DNA of 64,000 nt. Source: Natronobacterium haloterrestre. Lineage in GTDB: Archaea; Halobacteriota; Halobacteria; Halobacteriales; Natrialbaceae. Below, piece by piece: positions 1 through 8,705 of this stretch. Every line of letters begins with the position of its first letter. The stretch's first letter is position 1. The translations under genes and the position numbers were made by a program. Below the pieces are notes generated by a model. The model was not told where the DNA came from and searched no databases. It worked only from the letters and a program-made list of their open reading frames with translations. The DNA lies in NCBI RefSeq assembly GCF_900112205.1, contig NZ_FOKW01000008.1, positions 62,001 to 126,000 on the forward strand, read 5' to 3'.

Positions 1-1353
1 GGCGATGGCCTCGTTCTCGAGTCTTTCCGCACGGTCGAACAGTTCGTCGGCCCGCTCCCGGAGTTCGAGCCACTCGGCCATCTCCTCGATCTTCTCCGGC
101 GGGATACCCCGCGAGCCCCGTCCTTCCTCGGCGAGTTGCTTGATACGCTCGTCCGAGAGACCGCGCCGCCAGCGGCCCGACGGGGCCGTCAGCTCGTCTT
201 GCTCGTCCAGCAGGTCGAACGCCTCGTCGCGGACCTCGCGGGATTCCCGGTAGGTCTCGTTGTCCTCGAGGCGCGCGTCGAGCGTGTGCTCGCGCAGCGT
301 CGGCGTCACCCGCGCGGGGTGGCCGACCCGGAGCGGTTCGTGGTCGCCCGCGGCGAGGAACTCGACGACGTTGTCGACCGCGGTGTTCGACGCCGCGGTC
401 GCCAGCACGGAGTCGCCGCGGTCGACGGCCTGCCGGATCGCCTCGACGGCGGTCGTCGTCTTGCCCGTCCCCGGCGGGCCGTGGATCAGGTGGACGTCGT
501 CGGTCGCGACGGCCCGTTCGACGGCACGGCGTTGCGAGTCGTTGAGCGCGTCGTCGTGCCAGTCGTCGATCTCCGCACGGAGCGGCGCGGCCGCGACCGC
601 CCCCGGATCCTCGAGGCCGACGATCACGTCCCGGAGGTGTTTCCGCGGGACGTCGTCTTCGGGACGCTCCTCGGCCTCGAGGAGGCGCTCCAGCGCCTCG
701 AGCATCCGCTGGTAGGTGACGTCGTTGACGTACAGATCCAGCCGGACCCCGTCGTCGAGCAGCCAGCCCGGCGGCTTCGTCTCGAACGAAACCGTGACGG
801 AGTGGTTCGTCACCTGCGTCACCGTCGCCGTCGGGTTGTCGTCGCGCAGCGGGTCCTGCTTCGAGACCATCACGAGGTCGCCGACGCCGATCTCCGTGTC
901 GGGGAGGGCGTCGCCGTCCCGTTTCGTGAACTTGACGAGGTGGCCCGACAGCCCCTCGCCCCCGTCGCGACCTCCCATTCCGAGCAGGGCCCGTCCCTTC
1001 GACTCGCGTTCCCGACCCGATAGCTGGCGGATCTCGCGCTCGTGGCGCTCCATCTCGGCCTCGCGCTCGAGTTCGACGAGCCGCGACCGGTACTCGACGT
1101 ACGCCCGCACGGCCCGCGTCTCGTCGTCCAGCGGCGTCACCGACACCTCGGAGCGACCGACGCGATTGCCGTCCATGCGCTCGACGAACTCCCCGAGTTC
1201 GTCGTCGGGGAGGTCGAGGTCGACGCGGGCCTCCTCGCCCTCGATCTCGATCTCCCCGATACGGTCGGGATCGACGTCCGCTTCACCGGCGAACGCCCCG
1301 ACGACGTCGCCGGGTCCCTCATCCGCGAGACCGCGAACCAGCACCGTCGGCAT
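1..1353 (-). CDS. UPF1/IGHMBP2-like superfamily 1 helicase, 3' end outside window
   Basis: Predicted ATP-dependent DNA/RNA helicase of the haloarchaeal UPF1/SMUBP2-like group. The first 451 codons are present and the reading frame runs off the left edge. Residues 292-299 form a Walker A motif (GPPGTGKT), preceded by a Q-motif-like stretch (LNDSQRRAVERAV) and followed by the SF1 motif Ia-like segment (LATAASNTAVDNV). The roughly 280 residues before it are acidic and probably hold the OB-like accessory domain of this family. After the P-loop comes a charged helical segment rich in Glu/Arg. The ATG at 1353 is the first in frame and lies back-to-back with the ferredoxin gene. Helicase identity is firm; the nucleic-acid substrate cannot be told, because motifs III-VI lie outside the window. 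Confidence 0.9.
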   Translation of the reverse strand, partial: MPTVLVRGLADEGPGDVVGAFAGEADVDPDRIGEIEIEGEEARVDLDLPDDELGEFVERMDGNRVGRSEVSVTPLDDETRAVRAYVEYRSRLVELEREAEMERHEREIRQLSGRERESKGRALLGMGGRDGGEGLSGHLVKFTKRDGDALPDTEIGVGDLVMVSKQDPLRDDNPTATVTQVTNHSVTVSFETKPPGWLLDDGVRLDLYVNDVTYQRMLEALERLLEAEERPEDDVPRKHLRDVIVGLEDPGAVAAAPLRAEIDDWHDDALNDSQRRAVERAVATDDVHLIHGPPGTGKTTTAVEAIRQAVDRGDSVLATAASNTAVDNVVEFLAAGDHEPLRVGHPARVTPTLREHTLDARLEDNETYRESREVRDEAFDLLDEQDELTAPSGRWRRGLSDERIKQLAEEGRGSRGIPPEKIEEMAEWLELRERADELFDRAERLENEAIA

Positions 1354-1470
1354 ACTCGCGCGACGGTAGGGGATTCGACGCCGTAGGTGCAACGGTTCGG
1401 GACGGCCCCATCGGCCGACGGCTGCCCGCAGCAGGCTTTTCGGTCGTCGCTTCCGACCCACACACGATTC

Positions 1471-1851
1471 GTGACAGCCTCGACGTCGACGACCTGGACG
1501 GTCGAACTCCGCGTCCCCGAGGACGCCGACCTCGAGGCGGCCGGCGAGAGCCGGACCATCGAGGTCCAGGAGAACCAGTCGATCCTCTCGGCCGCCCGCG
1601 GGGCCGGCCTCTGGCTCTCCGCGGACTGCCAGCAGGGGTGGTGTATCACCTGCGGCGCACGGCTCCTCGAGGGGGAGGTCGACCACCCCAACGCCAAGCG
1701 GTACTATCCCGAGGACGAGGCGGCGGGGTTCGTGCTCACCTGCGTCGCCCAACCCCGCTCCGACTGCGTCCTCGAGGTCGAGCGGTACGACGAACTGCTG
1801 GAACACCGGGCGGAGCACGACCGGCCGCCGGGCCGGTCGAAACTCGGGTGA
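1471..1851 (+). CDS. 2Fe-2S ferredoxin (plant/halobacterial type)
   Basis: Small acidic electron carrier of 126 residues from the GTG at 1471. Cys53, Cys58 and Cys61 (C-x4-C-x2-C, DCQQGWCITC) and Cys91 (LTC) are the four ligands of a [2Fe-2S] cluster in the beta-grasp ferredoxin fold. The frame is open further upstream to an ATG at 1387, but those extra 28 residues do not look like ferredoxin sequence and would abut the divergent helicase start, so the GTG is preferred. The partner enzyme is unknown; no reductase or oxygenase lies next to it. The next gene on the same strand is a thiol protein that starts 69 nt later. Confidence 0.88.
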   Translation: MTASTSTTWTVELRVPEDADLEAAGESRTIEVQENQSILSAARGAGLWLSADCQQGWCITCGARLLEGEVDHPNAKRYYPEDEAAGFVLTCVAQPRSDCVLEVERYDELLEHRAEHDRPPGRSKLG

Positions 1852-1919
1852 CCGGCACGGGCATTGATGGCCCGCGGCGTCGAAGCGGGGTCTACCGCCG
1901 ATCCGATCTACTCGCCAGT

Positions 1920-2357
1920 ATGACCGATACGAACGAGTTCACCGGCATCCTCATCTACGACGGCGACTGCCCGTTCTGCTCGGCCGCCTCGACCGCCATG
2001 CGTCAACGCGAGGACGTCGGCGTCGTCCCCTGGGACGACCCGAGCGCCCAGGCGTTCCTCGAGGCACAGTTCGGCGAGGCCCCGTTCGCGCTGTTCTTCG
2101 CCGACCGCGAGGCCGGGCGGATCCGGGCCGGTCGCGCCGCGGCGAGCGAACTGTGTCACCGCGCGGGGATGCCGGTCCTGATTCAGGACGTCGTCGGCGA
2201 GAACTACGAGCGGATGGCCGACGCGATCCGGTTCGTCTCGGGGATCGACCGCGAGATCGATCCCTACCACGGCGACTACCCGCTCGCCGACGGGGCGAGA
2301 GCGCGGTTCGACGAACTGGCCGCCAGCGGGGCCGCCACGCACGTACCGACGGACTGA
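1920..2357 (+). CDS. DCC-family thiol-disulfide oxidoreductase-like protein (DUF393)
   Basis: 145 residues. The N-terminal YDGDCPFC (residues 13-20) is the signature of the DCC/DUF393 family, which has a thioredoxin-like CxxC (Cys17, Cys20) right after the first beta strand. A third cysteine follows near the middle (ELCHRAG). Members are predicted to be redox proteins; substrates are mostly unknown. The ATG at 1920 is chosen because it puts the motif at the usual distance from the N-terminus; the frame is open upstream but overlaps the ferredoxin gene in another frame. It is probably in the same transcription direction as the ferredoxin, but co-transcription is only inferred. Confidence 0.82.
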   Translation: MTDTNEFTGILIYDGDCPFCSAASTAMRQREDVGVVPWDDPSAQAFLEAQFGEAPFALFFADREAGRIRAGRAAASELCHRAGMPVLIQDVVGENYERMADAIRFVSGIDREIDPYHGDYPLADGARARFDELAASGAATHVPTD

Positions 2358-2370
2358 CGCCGGATCCGTA

Positions 2371-3747
2371 TCAGACGTCCATCCGCGTCTCGAGCGTCCG
2401 CCGCAGGTCCTCGGTTTTCGCCTCGAGCGCGTCGCTGATCCGCACCTCGTAGGGCTCGGGGTCCTCGATCCGCCGGTGTTCGACCGGGAGCCGCCGCCGG
2501 CGGTCGGCCGCGCGCTCGCGGATCGTCTCGAGGTCGGGGAGGTCGACGACCCGCTCGCCGTCCTCGACGACGGTCTCGAGCAGTTCCTCGCCGGGGAGGT
2601 CGTCGCTCTCCTCGCGCAGGCCGACGACGTCGCCGGCGTACTCGCCGCCCTCGGTCGTCCGACGGACGCTCTTGGCGCCGGGGTAGGTGACCTTCCCCGT
2701 GGAGAGTTTCATCGTCGGTTGCATCTCGCCGTCGCGTTCGACGGCCACGAGTTTGTAGACGCCCTCGACCTTCGGCGAGTCGGTGCTCGTCACCAGCGCC
2801 GTTCCCGGCCCGAAGCCGGATCCGACGCCCTCTCGCTCGAGGAACTCCCGGATCGCGTACTCGTCGATCCCCGACGAGATGAACTCGTCGACCTCGGGGA
2901 ACACCTCGTCGACGGCCTTCGAGAGCGCGGGCAGATCCCCCGAATCGAGTCGAACGCCGCGCAGGTCGACGCCCGTCTCCTCGGCGACCGCCTTCGCCGT
3001 CTCGGCCCCGGCGACCGTGTCGTAGGTGTCGATCAACAGGACGCTGTCCGGCCCGTACTCGTCGACGAACGCCTCGAAGGAGTCGCGTTCGTGCTCGAAG
3101 CTCTGGACCCACGAGTGGGCCATCGTCCCGAAGACGGGGACGTCGAAGGCCTCCCCCGCGGCGACGTTCGACGTCCCGTCGAAGCCGCCGACGTAGGCCG
3201 CCCGCGCCGCCTTGATCCCCGCGTCGGTGCCGTGGGAGCGCCGCGAGCCGAAATCGACGAGCCGCTGGCCGTCGCCCTCCCGGTCGATCACGTCCCGCAT
3301 CCGGGCGGCCTTCGTCGCGATCAGCGTCTGGAACCCGATCTGGTTGATGACCGCCGTCTCGAACAGTTGCGCCTGCGAGATGGGGGCCGTCACCTCGAGC
3401 AGCGGCTCGTTTTCGAAGACGGGTGTCCCCTCCGGCAGCGCGCGGATCTCGCCGGTGAACTCGAACGACTCGAGGTAGTCCAGAAACGCCGGGTCGAACT
3501 CGAGTTCGGTCAGGTACTCGATCGCCCGGTCGCCGAACTCGAGGGTCTCGACGTAGTGCAGCGCCTGCTCGAGGCCGGCGGCGATCATGTACCCGCGGTT
3601 CGCCGGCAACTCGCGGGTGAAGAGGCTGAACGTCGCCGTCGGGTCGTGTCCCTGATTACGGTAGGCCTGCATCATCCGCAACTCGTACAGGTCGGTGAAC
3701 AGGGGGAGGGTCTCCGGGGTCAGGTAGCCGAAGCTGGGCTGGGACAT
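2371..3747 (-). CDS. pncB: Nicotinate phosphoribosyltransferase
   Basis: 458 residues. Joins nicotinate to PRPP to give nicotinate mononucleotide in NAD salvage (Preiss-Handler route). Family signs are the N-terminal TDLYELRMMQAY, the central DFGSRRSHGTDAG segment that carries the active-site His/Arg region, GTMAHSWVQSF, and RLDSGDL followed by SSGIDEY, all in the order usual for NAPRTase. The start at 3747 (MSQPSFGYL) is preferred over an ATG 10 codons upstream because it fits the family N-terminus. The gene is divergent from the ferritin-like gene, with 151 nt between them that should hold both promoters. Confidence 0.92.
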   Translation of the reverse strand: MSQPSFGYLTPETLPLFTDLYELRMMQAYRNQGHDPTATFSLFTRELPANRGYMIAAGLEQALHYVETLEFGDRAIEYLTELEFDPAFLDYLESFEFTGEIRALPEGTPVFENEPLLEVTAPISQAQLFETAVINQIGFQTLIATKAARMRDVIDREGDGQRLVDFGSRRSHGTDAGIKAARAAYVGGFDGTSNVAAGEAFDVPVFGTMAHSWVQSFEHERDSFEAFVDEYGPDSVLLIDTYDTVAGAETAKAVAEETGVDLRGVRLDSGDLPALSKAVDEVFPEVDEFISSGIDEYAIREFLEREGVGSGFGPGTALVTSTDSPKVEGVYKLVAVERDGEMQPTMKLSTGKVTYPGAKSVRRTTEGGEYAGDVVGLREESDDLPGEELLETVVEDGERVVDLPDLETIRERAADRRRRLPVEHRRIEDPEPYEVRISDALEAKTEDLRRTLETRMDV

Positions 3748-3898
3748 GTCAACGAACGCTACGACGTTCTCCGGCAAAGGTGTTGCATCAAATATCGCAT
3801 GTATTCAAGGGCGAACGGAACCGATCGCTCGCGCCAACGGTCTGGAAATCGTGTAAACGCCAAGCACTTTACGTGGAGTTATGGCAGTCCACTGGTGC

Positions 3899-4555
3899 AT
3901 GTCCGATGATAAACCGCACGCGGCTGGCAACGTCGACACGGGAGATACGAGCGAGCGAGTCGGGATGGCCGTCCTCCGCGAACGCGGTCTCGAGCCCGAA
4001 GAACTCCGGGAGAAACTCATCGACGCTATCGGCGCCGAGTTTACGACGTACTACTACTACACGAACCTCCGGATGCACCTCGCCGGCCACGAGGACTACA
4101 AGGAGATCACCGAGGACGCCCGCCTCGAGGACCGGGCCCACTTCGAACTGGTCGCGCCGCGGGTGTACGAACTCGGCGGGAGCCTCCCGAACGACATCCG
4201 CGAGTTCGCCGACCGGGCGTCCTGTCCCGACGCGGAACTGCCGGTCCCCTACGAGACGGAGGGGCCGGAGCTCGACGAACTCTCGGCCGAGGCGATCCTC
4301 GAGGTACTGCTCGAGGCCGAACGCTGTGCCATCCGGACGTGGTCCGAGATCTGTGACATGACACACGGGGTCGATCCCCGAACGTACGATATGGCCCAGC
4401 GGATCCTCCAGGAGGAGGTCGAACACGAGGCCTGGTTCGTCGAACTGCTCTCGATGGAACGCGACGGCGAGATCAACCCCGCCGGCCACTTCGTCCGGGG
4501 CGAACCCGGCGACGCGCCGTACTCGACGAACCGCCGGTTCAACGACAGCGCCTGA
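3899..4555 (+). CDS. Ferritin-like / DPS-like diiron protein
   Basis: 218 residues with a four-helix ferritin-like layout: helix 1 [14 protein letters not shown], helix 2 EDRAHFE (ExxH-type ligand pair), helix 3 ending in [13 protein letters not shown], helix 4 [10 protein letters not shown] (ExxH). These are the expected carboxylate/histidine ligands of a diiron site. Two cysteines eight residues apart in helix 3 recall the extra cysteines of archaeal DPS-like (thioferritin) proteins; whether they act in the same way is inference. Likely role: iron storage or peroxide detoxification. The start was chosen at MSDDKPH; the frame is open 6 codons further upstream. Confidence 0.8.
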   Translation: MSDDKPHAAGNVDTGDTSERVGMAVLRERGLEPEELREKLIDAIGAEFTTYYYYTNLRMHLAGHEDYKEITEDARLEDRAHFELVAPRVYELGGSLPNDIREFADRASCPDAELPVPYETEGPELDELSAEAILEVLLEAERCAIRTWSEICDMTHGVDPRTYDMAQRILQEEVEHEAWFVELLSMERDGEINPAGHFVRGEPGDAPYSTNRRFNDSA

Positions 4556-4696
4556 GCCTCGCGGCTACGGTCTCGCGGCCGGGGAGCGGACACAGCCGTT
4601 GCCCGTCGCAGCGACCCGGTTTTCGCCGACTCGCGACGTTACGGCGGGGACGGCCGACCGACACAAGGATACACCGGCGACACGTCAGTTGGTACC

Positions 4697-5170
4697 ATGG
4701 AACACATCGAAACGTTCGAGGAGATCGACGCCCCGCCCGACGTCGTCTGGGAGGTGTTACTCGAGTTCGACAGCTACCCCGAGTGGAACCCGTTCATTCG
4801 GGCGATCGAGGGCGCCCCCTCGACCGGCGAACGGCTCCGGGTTCGGATCGAACCGCCGGAGTCCCGCGGCATGACGTTCCGGCCGACGGTCGTCGCCGTC
4901 GAACCGGGGCGTCGGCTCGCCTGGCGCGGACGGCTGGTCGTCCCCTTCGCCTTCGACGGCGCCCACGAGTTCCACCTCGAGCCGATCGACGGGGACCGCA
5001 CGCGGCTGCTCCACCGGGAGACGTTCCGTGGCGCGCTCGTTCCGCTGTTGCTCGACGGGCGACGGATCCGACGCGGGTTCGAGGCGATGAACGCGGCGGT
5101 CAAGGAACGAGCCGAGGGACGGGTCGCGACCGAAACGTCCGAAACGTCCGAAACCGCGGCCTCGAGCTAG
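4697..5170 (+). CDS. SRPBCC (START-like) domain protein
   Basis: 157 residues. N-terminal ETFEEIDAPPDVVWEVLLEF and YPEWNPF are the typical opening of polyketide-cyclase/SRPBCC proteins, which form a helix-grip fold around a hydrophobic pocket. The middle LVVPFAFDGAHEFHLEP and C-terminal long helix (RRGFEAMNAAVKERAE) fit the fold. No catalytic residue can be named, so ligand binding is all that can be proposed. The last residues repeat TSE three times. The stop codon TAG shares the tetranucleotide CTAG (5167-5170) with the stop of the convergent HAD gene. Confidence 0.8.
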   Translation: MEHIETFEEIDAPPDVVWEVLLEFDSYPEWNPFIRAIEGAPSTGERLRVRIEPPESRGMTFRPTVVAVEPGRRLAWRGRLVVPFAFDGAHEFHLEPIDGDRTRLLHRETFRGALVPLLLDGRRIRRGFEAMNAAVKERAEGRVATETSETSETAASS

Positions 5171-5826
5171 AGGATCCGCTCGAGGGCCGTCAGCGACTCG
5201 ATCTCGTAGTCGGGGTCGGTCGGCAACTCGTATCCCCGTCGGTGGTCCCGTCGCAGGAACGCCGCGTCGATCCCCGCCGCCTCGGCCGCCAGGACGTCTA
5301 CCCGGCTGTCGCCGACGTACAGCGGATTCGAGGCCGCGAGGTCGTCGATCGCCGACTCGAGGTAGTAGGGGGTCGGCTTCTTTCGCTCGACGCCGCGGAT
5401 CGTCGGCTCGCGACCGTACCACGTCTCGAACCCGTACTCGGTCAGTTCGCAGTGTTCGAGGACGTTCTCGATCGTGCGGTGCTGATTGTTGCTGACGATC
5501 GCGGTCGGGGCCTCGAGACGCCGTAGGGCGTCGATGTCGTCGTACGGTCGTTTCCGGCCCGCGCGCATCTCTTCGAGCTGGACGGCGATCGCGGCTTCCT
5601 CGCGTGCGGTCCACAGGTCTCCCGGCTCGAGGCCGTGTTCCTCGGCGACGCGATGCACGGCGTCGACGGTCGGCCCGAGCAGCGTCTCGACGTGGTCCCT
5701 CGGCGGGTCGGTCACGCCACAGGTCGCGAACGCGTCGCGGATGGCCTCGACGAGGACGTCGCAATCCGTCGGGGTCGTCAGTACGCCGTCGTTGTCGAAG
5801 AGGACGGCGTCGTACTCCGTTGCCAT
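5167..5826 (-). CDS. HAD-superfamily hydrolase (phosphoglycolate phosphatase-like)
   Basis: 219 residues. Motif I is FDNDGVL (Asp11 nucleophile, Asp13 acid/base), motif II is the Ser of IVSNNQ, motif III is the Lys of ERKKPTPYY, and motif IV is VGDSRVDV. The cap domain sits between motifs I and II, as in subfamily IA phosphatases. The natural substrate cannot be read from sequence. The start at 5826 puts motif I at the usual distance from the N-terminus; an upstream in-frame ATG at 5898 would add a disordered acidic tail. Convergent with the SRPBCC gene, sharing a CTAG stop. Confidence 0.86.
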   Translation of the reverse strand: MATEYDAVLFDNDGVLTTPTDCDVLVEAIRDAFATCGVTDPPRDHVETLLGPTVDAVHRVAEEHGLEPGDLWTAREEAAIAVQLEEMRAGRKRPYDDIDALRRLEAPTAIVSNNQHRTIENVLEHCELTEYGFETWYGREPTIRGVERKKPTPYYLESAIDDLAASNPLYVGDSRVDVLAAEAAGIDAAFLRRDHRRGYELPTDPDYEIESLTALERIL

Positions 5827-5940
5827 TCGAGTTCGGAGAACGGTAGGGGTCGCGGGGTTTTCGTCGTTGCGTTCCTCCGGGCTCGAGTCCGCCGTCACGT
5901 CTCCGTGGGTTCAAATACGGATACGGGGCCAAGCCCGGCG

Positions 5941-6084
5941 ATGGCTTGCCACTGCTGTCACTACTCCCACCGCCCTACCCCCGACCCACATCACCGTCAC
6001 CGCCGTCGCGGCGCGAGCGACATCGGCGCCCGAACTAGCGCCCTCGACCGGGACGACGCCTGCGGGGGGACGGATGGGACATAG
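5941..6084 (+). CDS. Possible His/Cys-rich microprotein
   Basis: 47-codon frame starting ATG at 5941 and overlapping the next gene's start by 11 nt. The N-terminus carries Cys3, Cys5 and Cys6 with four His in the first 20 residues (CHCCHYSH), which could bind metal. A TATA-like CAAATACGG lies about 24 nt upstream, the spacing used by leaderless genes in this window. Against it: the C-terminal half has no distinctive features, and the frame is open upstream as in many chance frames of G+C-rich DNA. It may simply be the 5' leader of the DUF6735-like gene. Confidence 0.22.
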   Translation: MACHCCHYSHRPTPDPHHRHRRRGASDIGARTSALDRDDACGGTDGT

Positions 6085-6736
6085 AGCCCTCGTCGCCTAC
6101 CGCCGCCCGGATCGGCTCTACGACCTGCGGTACAGCCACTGGGGCGGGGCCGACCTCTCGCTCGCGGAGGCGATCGACGACGGGTCGCCCCTCGCCGACG
6201 GCACCGTCGACGCCGGCCTGCTCGCGGACTCGATCGCGCGCGAGCGGATCCTCACCGGCTACCTCGACCCCTGCATCTACGAGGCGCTGTACCTCGTCGC
6301 CCCGGGACGGGAGTACGCCGTCGACGCCTACCGGGTCTGCTGGCTCGAGTGGGGCGACGGCCGCGACGGCGGCCGGGGTGCGATCGTGGCTGCGGATCCC
6401 TCGGCGGACGAGCCCCGGATCCGGACCTGGTTCCGCGCCACCAAGACGACCCTCGGCGACGCCGTCGAGATGGGCGCGCTCTCGCGGCGGGCCGCGCAGG
6501 CGTACCTCGAGGCCCGCGTCTGCGAGGACGAGGACGGGACGGTGTACACGTACACGGGTCGCGGAACGGAAAACGGGACCCGCGACGGGTCGGCCGGCGA
6601 CGGGGACGCGTACGAACCGACGCCCGACCGCTGGCTCGAGCGCGACCGCGGTCCCGAGGCCGACGTCGATCGGGAGTTCGGCGACCCCGACTCGAACGGG
6701 GACCGGGACGACCGCGACCGCGACGGCGTCGGCTGA
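6074..6736 (+). CDS. Haloarchaeal conserved protein, DUF6735-like
   Basis: 220 residues. The N-terminus MGHRALVAYRRPD followed by YDLRYSHWG is the conserved opening of a haloarchaea-restricted family that I believe is DUF6735. The first 150 residues look like a compact globular domain (CIYEALYLV, YRVCWLEWG, RTWFRATKTTLGD). The last 60 residues are low-complexity Asp/Arg/Gly and probably disordered. No catalytic motif, signal peptide or membrane segment is visible, so no function is assigned. It stands between the divergent HAD gene and the convergent MutS-like gene. Confidence 0.7.
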   Translation: MGHRALVAYRRPDRLYDLRYSHWGGADLSLAEAIDDGSPLADGTVDAGLLADSIARERILTGYLDPCIYEALYLVAPGREYAVDAYRVCWLEWGDGRDGGRGAIVAADPSADEPRIRTWFRATKTTLGDAVEMGALSRRAAQAYLEARVCEDEDGTVYTYTGRGTENGTRDGSAGDGDAYEPTPDRWLERDRGPEADVDREFGDPDSNGDRDDRDRDGVG

Positions 6737-6756
6737 GTGCCGGGGCAGGACGGTCG

Positions 6757-8631
6757 TCAGTCGGTGCCCGCGTTGCCCTCGCCGGACCAGCGCGCGTCGG
6801 CGAGCGTCCGCTGGACCACGTCGTTGCCCACGGCCTCGCCCAGCGTCTCGAACCCCGCGCGTTCGCGTCGGTCCGAGGCGTTCGCGACGAGTCGCGAGAC
6901 GATGAACTCCGGCGTCGACCGGCCAACGGTGTCGAACCGGGGCTGGTAGTCGACGCGCAACTCGAGGTCGGGATCGAGCCCTTCCGCGAAGATGCCGTCG
7001 ACGCGGGCCTCGGGCGGCAGGGGCTCGAGGTCGTCCGCGAGGTGAGTGACGAACACGCCCATCGCGTCCCGGTCGACGGTCAGGGTGACCAGCCCGTGCA
7101 GCAGGTCCGCCGCGCTGCCCGGTTCGGTGATCGCCTCGAACTCGTCGACCAGCATCAGCGTCCGCCCGCCGGAGGTCAGCGGCGGTACGATCGACCGCAG
7201 CGTCGACTCGAGGACCCCGGCGTTGAAACTCGCGTGCCGGCGGTGGAAGACGAGCGAGTCGACGGGCGTGACCTCGGCCCGCTCGGCGGGGACGGGCAGC
7301 CCCATCGAGGCTAGCAGGACGACCTGGCACAGCGTCTCGAGCAGCGTCGTCTTCCCGCCGCTGTTGGCGCCGGTGAGGACGGCGACCTGCTCCCGACCGG
7401 GAGCGTCGAGGTCGGGATCGGCCTCGTCCGGGACCGACGTCACCCCGTGATCGCCAAGCGCGTAGGTCACCGGCTGGACGGACTCGTCGTCGCGGGCCGC
7501 GAGCGTGAGGTTCCGCGCGTCGACGACCGAGACGGCGGCGTCCCCGCCGTCGGGTTCTACGAACTCCGGGCGCGTGCAGTCGTACTCGAGGGCGAAGCGC
7601 GCGAGCGACAGCTGGAGGGCGATGTCGTCGACGGCCTCGACGGCCCGATCGACGGCCGTTCGGGCGTCCGCGAGGGTCTCCTGGAACTCCTCGGCGACGG
7701 TCTCTTCCCGCTCGTCGATCGCTTCCGTCAGGTCCGACCTGAGCGCCCGGAGGGTCCCGCCGACGAAGTCGGTCGCGTCGGCGGCGTTCTCCGGCATCGC
7801 GGCGCGTACCCGGTCGATCGTCACGTCGGTCTCCGAGAGCAGGCGATCCTCGAACGCCTGGCGGAACGCCGCCACGTCGCGAACGCCGTCGTCGCGCAGG
7901 TCCTCGATCACCTCGAGCGCGTTGGCGTCCATGTCCTCGACCGCGCCCAGGGTCTCCCGCAGGCGGTCGAGTTCCTCGTCGGCACCCTCGCGGACGCGAA
8001 CCCGGGAGCCGGTTTCGTACCCCTCGAGCGCCGCCAGCGCCTCCGCGGCCGCCTCGAGCCGATCGCGCTCGAGGTCGGCAATCGCGGCGAACGGGCCGGA
8101 GTCGACTCCGGCCTCGAGCAGGGCGAGCGCGGCGTCGACGGCCGCGCGTTCGCTGCCCTCGCGCTCGTCGTAGCGCTCGTAGGCCGCGAGCACGGCTTCG
8201 CGGTCGTCCTCGGACAGCCCGGCCCAGGCGTCCCGGGCCGCGAGCACGTCGTCGAGCCGTTCTTCCATCTCCTCGCGGGTCGACAGGGGCGTCAGCACAC
8301 GGATGCGGTCGGCCGCTCGCTGCGTGACCGCGTGGTCGCTCGCCAGCTCGAGCAGGTCCTTGTACGCCGAGCGGGCGTCGCTCGTCGCCAGCGTGTCGAT
8401 GCCGTCGCCGCCGGTCGCGCGACGGAGGATGCGCGTCGCGCGGCCGCGGGCCAGCCCCGCGTCCGCGAGCGCCCGGACGTTCCCGTTCTCGATGGCCCGG
8501 ATCGCCCGCTCGCGCCCGAGTTCGTCGACCAGCGTCTCCCGCGTCTTCGGACCGACCCCCCAGTACTCCTCGAGTCGCATATCCAAGGGGTTCGAGCCGA
8601 CGTTCTTCAAGACTTCGTCGTGCAGTTCCAC
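6757..8631 (-). CDS. MutS-related ATPase with N-terminal helix-hairpin-helix (archaeal MutS5-like)
   Basis: 624 residues. The N-terminus (LEEYWGVGPKTRETLVDELG) is a helix-hairpin-helix DNA-binding motif, a long helical clamp/lever region follows, and the C-terminal third is a MutS ATPase: Walker A GANSGGKTT near residue 420, Walker B LMLVDEF near 490, and the H-loop-like VFVTHL. The mismatch-recognition domain of MutS1 is absent, as is a C-terminal Smr nuclease, so this is closer to archaeal MutS2/MutS5-like proteins of recombination or translation quality control than to mismatch-repair MutS1. Exact role unknown. It is divergent from the acyl-CoA ligase. Confidence 0.82.
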   Translation of the reverse strand: MELHDEVLKNVGSNPLDMRLEEYWGVGPKTRETLVDELGRERAIRAIENGNVRALADAGLARGRATRILRRATGGDGIDTLATSDARSAYKDLLELASDHAVTQRAADRIRVLTPLSTREEMEERLDDVLAARDAWAGLSEDDREAVLAAYERYDEREGSERAAVDAALALLEAGVDSGPFAAIADLERDRLEAAAEALAALEGYETGSRVRVREGADEELDRLRETLGAVEDMDANALEVIEDLRDDGVRDVAAFRQAFEDRLLSETDVTIDRVRAAMPENAADATDFVGGTLRALRSDLTEAIDEREETVAEEFQETLADARTAVDRAVEAVDDIALQLSLARFALEYDCTRPEFVEPDGGDAAVSVVDARNLTLAARDDESVQPVTYALGDHGVTSVPDEADPDLDAPGREQVAVLTGANSGGKTTLLETLCQVVLLASMGLPVPAERAEVTPVDSLVFHRRHASFNAGVLESTLRSIVPPLTSGGRTLMLVDEFEAITEPGSAADLLHGLVTLTVDRDAMGVFVTHLADDLEPLPPEARVDGIFAEGLDPDLELRVDYQPRFDTVGRSTPEFIVSRLVANASDRRERAGFETLGEAVGNDVVQRTLADARWSGEGNAGTD

Positions 8632-8705
8632 CCCGTGTCCCGAGAAGAGAGAGCATCTGTGTATTCGTCGGTAGAATTATGCGGGAACGTGTGCCGATAT
8701 AACAT

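Noticed and set aside
2476-3909. 477-residue plus-strand frame antisense to nicotinate phosphoribosyltransferase
   Set aside because: Mirror frame of a well-identified enzyme; Leu/Arg/Asp-biased composition.
5900-5935. GGTTCAAAT as a tRNA T-loop
   Set aside because: No matching T-stem, anticodon arm or acceptor stem around it.
6035-8656. 873-residue minus-strand frame across the MutS-like gene
   Set aside because: Arg/Gly-rich translation without motifs; shadow of the MutS-like gene, which has clear P-loop and helix-hairpin-helix in another frame.
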